NCBI RefSeq assembly: GCF_016711335.1
Contig: NZ_JADJTF010000001.1
Span: 372,001-436,000, forward strand
Direction of reading: 5' to 3'
DNA length: 64,000 nucleotides
Source: Thiofilum sp.
GTDB taxonomy: Bacteria > Pseudomonadota > Gammaproteobacteria > Thiotrichales > Thiotrichaceae
The notes under the pieces were generated by a model. The model was not told where the DNA came from, did no database searches, and saw nothing but the letters and a program-made list of their open reading frames with translations. The first letter of the stretch is position 1, and each line of letters begins with the position of its first letter. This document shows positions 57,701 through 64,000 of this stretch, in pieces. A program made the translations under genes and the position numbers.

Positions 57701-58741
57701 TTAAGGCACTAACACTAAATGCTGCATATCCAGCTCTAAACTAACCGTTTCGCCCATATCATACTCTTGATGGCTGGGTACTAAGGCCAATACTTTGGTG
57801 ACTTGATCGGGTAGCTGTAGGGTATACAAATACTGTGCGCCTCTAAATACCCGCCCGATGACTGTGGCTTTGCGCTCTGCTTTAGCGACTAGGCGAATAT
57901 CATCGGGGCGAATTAACACCTTAAGTGGTGTTTTAGGTTCTGAGCCTTGAGGTAATTCACCCGACACAATGCCTAATGCAGTATGTACCGTATAGTTATC
58001 GAGCACCTCGCCCTTGATCAGCACACCTTGCCCAATAAACTCCGCCACAAATGCATTGGCAGGGCGATGATATAACTCATACGGGGTCGCCCATTGCTGC
58101 AAGCGTCCGCTTTTTAATACCCCTATTTCATCCGCCATCGCAAACGCTTCGTGTTGATCATGAGTGACTAAAATCGCTGTAGTTTTTTCCTGTTTTAAAA
58201 TATCACGCACTTCTCGCGCTAACATTTCACGCAACTCGACATCTTGACTGCCAAAGGGCTCGTCCAAGAGCATGAGTTTAGGTTTAGGCGCTAGTGCTCG
58301 CGCTAGTGCAATACGCTGCTGTTGACCACCGGATAATTCATGCGGATAACGCTTCTCGTAGCCAGATAAGCTGACTAATTCCAACAATTGCGCAATACGT
58401 TTAGCTTGCTCGGATTTGCTTAAATGCCTAATCCCAAAGCTAATATTATTGGCAATAGTCAAGTGTGGGAATAAAGCATAATCCTGAAACACCATACCAA
58501 TCTGACGCTTTTCAGGAGGGACATGCACTCGTGGCGAGCTAATGACGGTATCACCCAAGGCAATTTTGCCCTCGGCTACTGGTTCAAACCCCGCAATCGC
58601 GCGTAATAGTGTGGTCTTACCACAACCACTAGGTCCTAATAGACAACCAATCAGCCCATGCTCAATTTGGAGCGAAATATCATGAATCACCGCTTGTTGG
58701 GCGTATTGAATGACAATCTGTTGGAGGCTTAATTGGCTCAT
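57701..58741 (-). CDS. fbpC: ferric iron ABC transporter ATP-binding protein FbpC
   Basis: FbpC powers Fe(III) import. The 346-residue product has Walker A GPSGCGKTTLLRAIAG, signature LSGGQQQRIALARALAP, Walker B LMLLDEPFGSQD, the switch His in LVTHDQHEAFAMAD, and a C-terminal TOBE-like domain (about 240-346) typical of the Fbp/CysA subclass. It overlaps fbpB by four bases (ATGA). It is the last gene of the Fur-controlled operon, and the IS element lies 29 bases after its stop. Confidence 0.92.
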   Translation of the reverse strand: MSQLSLQQIVIQYAQQAVIHDISLQIEHGLIGCLLGPSGCGKTTLLRAIAGFEPVAEGKIALGDTVISSPRVHVPPEKRQIGMVFQDYALFPHLTIANNISFGIRHLSKSEQAKRIAQLLELVSLSGYEKRYPHELSGGQQQRIALARALAPKPKLMLLDEPFGSQDVELREMLAREVRDILKQEKTTAILVTHDQHEAFAMADEIGVLKSGRLQQWATPYELYHRPANAFVAEFIGQGVLIKGEVLDNYTVHTALGIVSGELPQGSEPKTPLKVLIRPDDIRLVAKAERKATVIGRVFRGAQYLYTLQLPDQVTKVLALVPSHQEYDMGETVSLELDMQHLVLVP

Positions 58742-60381
58742 GAAGGGGTAGTACCTGCGCGGGCGGTGGCAATAGATCGACTGAGTAAAATCACGGGAAT
58801 AATGCCTGCTGCCACAATCATTAAGGCAGGCAATCCCGCTTCGGCTAAACGCTCATCCGAGGCAAGCTCATACGCTCTTACTGCCAAGGTATTGAAATTA
58901 AAAGGACGCAAAATCAACGTAGCCGGCAACTCTTTTAACACATCGACAAATACTAACAGCAAAGCGGTGAGCAATGTTCCTTTCATCAGAGGTAGATGTA
59001 AACGGTGTAACACTCCTAAAGAACCTAAACCTAAGGAACGTCCCGCATTATCAATCGTGGGTTTAATTTTACCCAAACCCGCCTCCACCGTTTGTAAGGA
59101 CACCGCTAAAAAGCGCACATTATAAGCATACAGTAAGGTCAATAAAGAACCGCTAAAGATTAAGCCTATCGAGGTATTCCAAAAATGCTTAGTGAATAAA
59201 TTAAGTTGCGTATCCAGCCACGCCAAAGGAATCAGCACACCAATCGCAATCACCGTACCCGGAATGGAATAACCTAAGGCTGCAATACGCGTTGCCGTTT
59301 TCACCATCGGGTCGGGATTAATACGTTTGCCGTAGCCCAAAATCAGTGCCAAAAGTAAAGCAGACAACGCCGCCAAAGCCGCCAGCATTAAACTATTGCC
59401 CACTAACTCCCAAAAGCTAGCATCTAAGGTGGTGTGTGCAGTGGTAATTCCCCAATAGATCAATTGGGCGACCGGAATGATAAAACCTAGCACTAAGGGC
59501 AAAGCACAAACTAGAAAGGCTATTAAGGCATGCCAACCTTTAAGCTGGTACTTGGGAATACGCGAATACTTGCTAGAGGTATGATGATAACGGGCGCGTT
59601 GCCTTGACCAGAGTTCTAATAAAATTAATACCAATACTAAAGTCATCAATAAGGCGGCTAATTGCGAGGCAGCAGCATGATCGCCTAGACCAAACCAAGT
59701 ACGAAAAATACCCGTCGTGAAGGTAGAGACTCCAAAATATTGTACCGTACCAAAATCAGCCACTGTCTCCATCAAGGCCAAAGATAAGCCCGTAATCACC
59801 GCAGGGCGTGCTAGTGGTAATGCCACTCGAAAAAAACTTTGCCAACGATTCGCACCTAAAGTACTACTCACTTCTAAGACACAAATCGATTGCTCTAAAA
59901 ATGCCGCCCTAGCTAATAGATACACATAAGGGAACAACACGAGAGACAGCATAGCAATCGCGCCCCCTAACGAGCGCACATTAGGAAACCAATAATCGCC
60001 ATAGCCCCAACCGGTTAATGAGCGGATAAGACTTTGCACGGGGCCAGCAAAATCCAGCATTCCGGTGTAGGTATAAGCAATAATATAGGCAGGCATAGCC
60101 AGTGGTAATAACAAAGCCCACTCAAAAAAACGCTGCGCCGGAAAACGACACATGCTTGTCAGCCATGCAGCAGGAATACCAATGAGTAATACTCCAACAC
60201 TGACGCCAAGCATCAGCCATAAAGTATTTTGAATATAATCGCTTAGTACCGTATCTACTAAATGTGCCCACACTTCGGGTGCAGGCACAAATACATAGCT
60301 AAATACAGCGATGATGGGTAAAGCGGTAAAGGCAGCCATGCCCATAATGAGCACACGCCACATTCCTTTGCTTATTTCCAA
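58738..60381 (-). CDS. fbpB: ferric iron ABC transporter permease FbpB
   Basis: The 547-residue product is a fused double permease with about twelve membrane helices in two homologous halves. Each half holds a binding-protein-transport motif loop (first half near LGANRWQSFFRVALPLARPAV; second near LGLGSLGVLHRLHLPLMKG). This fused form is typical of FbpB/SfuB. It overlaps fbpA by ten bases and fbpC by four, so the three are tightly coupled. Confidence 0.92.
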   Translation of the reverse strand: MEISKGMWRVLIMGMAAFTALPIIAVFSYVFVPAPEVWAHLVDTVLSDYIQNTLWLMLGVSVGVLLIGIPAAWLTSMCRFPAQRFFEWALLLPLAMPAYIIAYTYTGMLDFAGPVQSLIRSLTGWGYGDYWFPNVRSLGGAIAMLSLVLFPYVYLLARAAFLEQSICVLEVSSTLGANRWQSFFRVALPLARPAVITGLSLALMETVADFGTVQYFGVSTFTTGIFRTWFGLGDHAAASQLAALLMTLVLVLILLELWSRQRARYHHTSSKYSRIPKYQLKGWHALIAFLVCALPLVLGFIIPVAQLIYWGITTAHTTLDASFWELVGNSLMLAALAALSALLLALILGYGKRINPDPMVKTATRIAALGYSIPGTVIAIGVLIPLAWLDTQLNLFTKHFWNTSIGLIFSGSLLTLLYAYNVRFLAVSLQTVEAGLGKIKPTIDNAGRSLGLGSLGVLHRLHLPLMKGTLLTALLLVFVDVLKELPATLILRPFNFNTLAVRAYELASDERLAEAGLPALMIVAAGIIPVILLSRSIATARAGTTPS

Positions 60382-61388
60382 TTAGCTTTATCCATTATTT
60401 TTACCGCATCCGCATTGTTTTTACTCAGTTCTGACAGATTCAGGCTATCAGCTTTAAACTCACCCCACCCTTTTAATAAGCTACTAGGGGCAACACCTGC
60501 TTTCACTGGATACTCCTGATTATGCTCGGCGTACCAACTTTGTGCTTCATCATTAGTGAGATATTCGAGTAATTTTACAGCATTATCTTTATTTTTAGCC
60601 GCTTTAGTGACTGTGCCGCCACTAATATTGATATGCGTACCACGTTGTCCTTCGGCTTGATCCGGCCAGAAAATAGCGACTTTTTCAGCCGCTGCTTTTT
60701 CTTCCGCATTGTCACCACTGAGCATTTGTCCAAAGTAGTAAGTATTGGCAATCGCTAAATCACACTGACCTGCGGCTGCGGCTTTAATTTGATCACGATC
60801 ACCGCCCTCAGGTGGGCGAGCAAAGTTTTGCACGAAACCTGTCACCCACTTTTCAGTGGCCTCCGCTCCAATACTAGCAATCATGGAGCCAGTCATCGAT
60901 TGATTGTAAATATTATCGGAGCTGCGCACGCAGATTTTGCCTTTCCATTTGGGATCAGCTAAATCGGCATAAGTAGAGAGTTGTTCCGGTTTAACTTTAT
61001 CTTTGACATAGAAAATCGGGCGAGCGCGATAGGTCAGACCAAACCAGTGATTTTCAGGATCGCGTAAATGTTCTGGAATATTAGTTTTTAGGGTTTCAGA
61101 CTCGATTGCTTGGGTTAGCTCCATGCTTTTAGCTCGATATAAGCGCCCTGCATCAGCGGTTAGCAAAACATCAGCCGGAGAATTGTCACCCTCTAATTTG
61201 AGACGTTCAATCAGGGCATCATCTTTACCCGTGACCAAATTCACTTTAATGCCTGTGCTAGCGGTGAATTTTTCTAAAATTGGTTTAATTAATTGTTCTT
61301 GACGCGAAGAATACACATTGACCTCACCCTCTGCCCAAACGGGTGTAGCCAATACTAACCCTAAAGCTAAACTGAATAGTTTACGCAT
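60372..61388 (-). CDS. fbpA: ferric iron ABC transporter substrate-binding protein FbpA
   Basis: FbpA binds Fe(III) in the periplasm. The 338-residue product has a signal peptide (about residues 1-19, ending VWAEG), the family start EVNVYSSRQEQLIKPILEKF, DVLLTADAGRLYRAK, and the adjacent tyrosines in ANTYYFGQM that bind iron in the family. A perfect 19-bp Fur-type palindrome lies in its promoter, about 45 bases upstream of the ATG. First gene of fbpABC. Confidence 0.95.
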   Translation of the reverse strand: MRKLFSLALGLVLATPVWAEGEVNVYSSRQEQLIKPILEKFTASTGIKVNLVTGKDDALIERLKLEGDNSPADVLLTADAGRLYRAKSMELTQAIESETLKTNIPEHLRDPENHWFGLTYRARPIFYVKDKVKPEQLSTYADLADPKWKGKICVRSSDNIYNQSMTGSMIASIGAEATEKWVTGFVQNFARPPEGGDRDQIKAAAAGQCDLAIANTYYFGQMLSGDNAEEKAAAEKVAIFWPDQAEGQRGTHINISGGTVTKAAKNKDNAVKLLEYLTNDEAQSWYAEHNQEYPVKAGVAPSSLLKGWGEFKADSLNLSELSKNNADAVKIMDKANWK

Positions 61389-61427
61389 TAATATCTATGC
61401 CTCGAATGACTATTTAAATTGAGCACG

Positions 61428-61456
61428 ATATTAATGATAATTATTATCATTTTCAA
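61428..61456 (-). promoter_or_regulatory. Fur box inside the fbpA promoter
   Basis: AATGATAATTATTATCATT (61433-61451) is a perfect 9-1-9 palindrome that closely matches the Fur consensus. On the minus strand TTGAAA (61451-61456) and TAATAT (61428-61433) are 17 bases apart, and the palindrome fills that spacer. Fe-Fur binding would therefore block RNA polymerase directly, giving iron-starvation control of fbpABC. Confidence 0.9.
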
Positions 61457-61521
61457 CCCAACCTCTTAGAGTAGGTCGAATTAATTTTCAGCACACTAAG
61501 AGCCTAATTTTAGCTCAAGCC

Positions 61522-62067
61522 CTAAATACCCTCGCTCTCCATCTGTTCGCCCGCAAACCAAAGGCGTAACCGTAATCCCCAGCTAGTGCTTAATCCTATC
61601 TCTCGAAAGCGAATTAGCCCCTCACCATCAATAATGTAATGAGTGGGCGTGGCTTTGACTGCGAATTGTCGATGAATACTACCTTGCTCATCGATAATGG
61701 TAGGCCATCCGCTAATGCCACGATTGTCCATATAACTGAGCAGCTGCTCTTTATGCTGAGCCTGTACTACGGTTAACACCGAATGATTTTTAGCTAAATC
61801 GCTAATGGTGGTTTGTTGTAATTGACACATCACACAATCAGGATGCCAAAAATAAAGCAGTAATGGCTCACCCCGATAATCCATTAATTCTACACGTTCG
61901 CCACTGAGCATATCTGCTTTAAAATTAGGCGCAACACCCGCAATTAAGTCGGCTTGATTCCAAGCCCTAAAACCTAAAACAATCAATAAAATCACTAAAA
62001 ACTCTAATACCCACCACCAACGCGAACGGCGCTTAGTAGGATTAATTAGAGTAGAAGAACGACGCAC
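61522..62067 (-). CDS. membrane-anchored thioredoxin-like protein (ScsD/TlpA-like)
   Basis: The 181-residue product has one N-terminal membrane helix (about residues 17-36) after a basic start, and a periplasmic thioredoxin-fold domain. The domain has the segment PLLLYFWHPDCVMCQLQQ (redox site CVMC) and the cis-Pro loop KATPTHYIIDGEG. The WHPDCxxC form is close to ScsD of the copper-tolerance group. No scsABC genes adjoin. It lies between the fbp operon and the OmpA-family gene, with 133 bases to fbpA. Its target is unknown. Confidence 0.8.
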   Translation of the reverse strand: MRRSSTLINPTKRRSRWWWVLEFLVILLIVLGFRAWNQADLIAGVAPNFKADMLSGERVELMDYRGEPLLLYFWHPDCVMCQLQQTTISDLAKNHSVLTVVQAQHKEQLLSYMDNRGISGWPTIIDEQGSIHRQFAVKATPTHYIIDGEGLIRFREIGLSTSWGLRLRLWFAGEQMESEGI

Positions 62068-62160
62068 TGTACTTAATCACTATTATTGCTTGAAATACCT
62101 ATTAGCATAACACACTGCCTGCACACCGCTAGGGAGTGTCATTCTTTCAACCAATAACAA

Positions 62161-62189
62161 GGCCACTAACTGCTTAACAATTAGTGGCC
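62161..62189 (-). terminator. terminator after the OmpA-family gene
   Basis: On the minus strand a perfect 9-bp stem (GGCCACTAA/TTAGTGGCC, 11-base loop) is followed by TTGTTATT. It lies 22 bases after the stop of the OmpA-family gene and before the thioredoxin-like gene, separating the two. Confidence 0.75.
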
Positions 62190-62210
62190 CTTAGTTGCTA
62201 ATAATATTAA

Positions 62211-64000
62211 TTATTGAATTTTAACGTTAACTGTTGCTTGAGCGGTACGACCATAAGCATCCTGTACTTGATAAGTAAAGACATGATCTACACAGTAGCC
62301 ATGGCGTAAGGTATACATAATAGATTTACCATCTGAGCTAATGACCGCAGTACCGTATTTAGGCTCGCTCACACTAATAATTCTTAAGTCTTCACCTTTG
62401 TCATTCTTTAATACGGGTATGGTATATGTAGTACTATCACCAAGTGCTACTTGGAAGGTATCTTGAGTTAACTCTAAAGTTGAACACTTTCCGGCAGCAA
62501 AACAACTATCTACTGTAATATTAGCGGTTGTTACATTACTTTCACTACCATCTGGCGCAACCAGCTTGTAAGTAAAGCTATATTTTCCTACTGCAGAAGG
62601 CGTATAACTAACAGTATTACCATTAACTGCTAATACTAGGTTATTAGGATTACTTACAATTTTAATCGTAGTACCTGCTAAAATATTGTCGTTCCTTAGT
62701 ATATCCAGTACTTGTACTTTACCTAAATCACCACTGTAGAAGGTAAAATCATCCTTACGTGCGACGATAATATCGCCTTCTTCAGGTGCATTGACGACCC
62801 CACCAGTCCGATAGGTATCAATCGAACGCTTGTGCTGAATATTATTACGTAAGGCACGCTCGACCCACTTAGGCGGGGTTTTCACTAATTCTTGGCGCCA
62901 TGTGACACGGGGAGCGCTACGTACTGTAGTAGTAGTTGCTTCATCCACTACTACTTCTTTATAGTCCGTTTGATAGGTCATGTACTCGACATCAACGCGG
63001 CGATTACGATAACGGTGCGCCTCATCATTAGGATACTTAGGATTAGCCTCTCCCACCCCTTCTGCTAGTAAGGTGTCTGGATCAAAGCCATTTTCAATAA
63101 AATAATCTCTAACCGCATTAGCGCGTTGTTCGGATAACAATTGATTATCCTCATCGGAGCCTAAATCACAGGTATTCCCTACAATATGAATATTACCCTG
63201 AACCCCATTACGCATTTGCGCCATGATAGATTGCAGACGTTGTTTCGCGGCAGGTAACAAAACAGCCTTACCACGCTCAAAGAAGGTATCCCCTTCCAGC
63301 TCCATGGTATTTTTAATCATCTTGCGTTCTATTTTGGCGGGAGTACGCACGACCTTTTCCTCGCCCGGCATTTCTACACGCACCCGTTTGTAGACTTGAT
63401 TAGGCTCATAAAGACCCGCACCACCAAACTCATAGCGATAACTTAAACTACCGCGAGCATCATTAGTCTTTTCACCTTCTGTGCCCCCCGTTTTATTGAG
63501 CAACTCAATATTAGCTCCCACACTATGAGGGGAATCCATAAAGAATTTCTCAACTCCACCGGATACGGTGACTTGGGTAGGGCGCTTTTCATTGTCGGCA
63601 TAGTTTTTGCCAAACTCTAGATCTACCCCGCCTTGCACCTGCATCAATTGATTCGGTAAGAATGTACCTACACGCGCTCCGACTCCATAGTCATAAGGGC
63701 GCTCAACAATAGCCGTTTTATTAGAGCTATAGCCCACGATACGGTCATCACCTTTAGCCATACTGGCTTGACCAGACCAAAACATATTTTGGGTTTCTTG
63801 ACCATAACCTGCGGTGATTTTCTTGTCGCTGTGTTCATTTTGGTCATAAGCACCAAAGACTTTATGCACTCGATCTACGCCACCCGTATCATTTTTACCT
63901 ACCCAATGGTGATTCACCTTCACCCCAGCACCCGTTAGCTTTTCTTCACCCTCTTTAGCCTTAGGATTAAAACCTACCCAACCCTCTCCACTGGTGACAG
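62211..64000 (-). CDS. OmpA-family outer-membrane protein with C-terminal Ig/cadherin-like domains (5' end outside window)
   Basis: The frame is open from the window edge (base 64000) to the stop at 62211, so the start and signal peptide are missing; GTG codons inside are not the start. The visible part, counted from about 63923, has a beta-strand-rich barrel-like region (about 1-170, alternating GVGARVGTFLP, VSGGVEKFF, GSLSYRYEFGG). An OmpA C-terminal peptidoglycan-binding domain follows (about 215-320; FERGKAVLLPAAKQRL, NQLLSEQRANAVRDYF, NRRVDVEY). Last come two Ig/cadherin-like domains (about 390-475 and 480-570; VLDILRNDNILAGTTI, YTPSAVGKYSFTY, VTVNVKIQ-like end). Having Ig-like domains after the OmpA domain is uncommon. 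Confidence 0.85.
   Translation of the reverse strand, partial: VTSGEGWVGFNPKAKEGEEKLTGAGVKVNHHWVGKNDTGGVDRVHKVFGAYDQNEHSDKKITAGYGQETQNMFWSGQASMAKGDDRIVGYSSNKTAIVERPYDYGVGARVGTFLPNQLMQVQGGVDLEFGKNYADNEKRPTQVTVSGGVEKFFMDSPHSVGANIELLNKTGGTEGEKTNDARGSLSYRYEFGGAGLYEPNQVYKRVRVEMPGEEKVVRTPAKIERKMIKNTMELEGDTFFERGKAVLLPAAKQRLQSIMAQMRNGVQGNIHIVGNTCDLGSDEDNQLLSEQRANAVRDYFIENGFDPDTLLAEGVGEANPKYPNDEAHRYRNRRVDVEYMTYQTDYKEVVVDEATTTTVRSAPRVTWRQELVKTPPKWVERALRNNIQHKRSIDTYRTGGVVNAPEEGDIIVARKDDFTFYSGDLGKVQVLDILRNDNILAGTTIKIVSNPNNLVLAVNGNTVSYTPSAVGKYSFTYKLVAPDGSESNVTTANITVDSCFAAGKCSTLELTQDTFQVALGDSTTYTIPVLKNDKGEDLRIISVSEPKYGTAVISSDGKSIMYTLRHGYCVDHVFTYQVQDAYGRTAQATVNVKIQ

Overview
The window is a chromosomal segment of a gammaproteobacterium of moderate, slightly AT-leaning composition. 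The tRNA-Tyr/Gly/Thr-tuf-tRNA-Trp-secE-nusG-rplKAJL-rpoBC-rpsLG-fusA-tuf-rpsJ-S10 order is the classic gammaproteobacterial one. A three-cysteine type I sulfide:quinone reductase and an OmpA/Ig-like surface protein fit a sulfur-oxidising lineage such as Thiotrichales (Thiothrix relatives). That assignment is an inference from protein content, not from a marker search.

Region 1 (1-23.9 kb, all minus strand) is the information-processing block. Transcription enters at a strong tRNA-type promoter (23806-23834) and reads through tRNA-Tyr, -Gly and -Thr, tuf, tRNA-Trp, secE, nusG, rplK, rplA, an L10-type leader, rplJ, rplL, an attenuator-like hairpin, rpoB and rpoC. A second strong promoter (10088-10116) drives rpsL-rpsG-fusA-tuf-rpsJ. 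A terminator-like hairpin with an upstream TATAAT then separates rpsJ from rplC-rplD-rplW-rplB-rpsS-rplV-rpsC-rplP-rpmC-rpsQ-rplN-rplX. Both tuf copies carry a single-base homopolymer indel, one +1 and one -1, most simply explained by unresolved errors in a duplicated gene.

Region 2 (24-38 kb) holds envelope and housekeeping genes: tamA-tamB (TamB has about ten tandem 90-residue repeats), dacB, trmO, a META-domain lipoprotein, a 2[4Fe-4S] ferredoxin, coaD and the zinc importer znuA/znuCB.

Region 3 (38-50.4 kb) starts with a signalling group: a stand-alone FecR-like protein, a Crp/Fnr regulator and a CHASE2 adenylate cyclase. Then come lysA-lptM-nadC, sulfide:quinone reductase, cca, hspQ, a TauE/SafE-like membrane protein, a succinate-semialdehyde-type dehydrogenase and a small conserved protein of unknown function.

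Region 4 (50.4-64 kb) contains a GGDEF-EAL membrane protein next to two paralogous orphan peptide-type binding proteins. An intact-ended IS4-family element follows (15-bp inverted repeats, 9-bp target duplication) whose transposase has three -1 homopolymer frameshifts. A Fur-box-controlled ferric iron importer (fbpABC), a membrane-anchored thioredoxin-like protein and the 3' part of an OmpA-family protein with C-terminal Ig/cadherin-like domains complete the window. No stretch over 300 bases lacks a gene, and I see no CRISPR array, prophage or rRNA.
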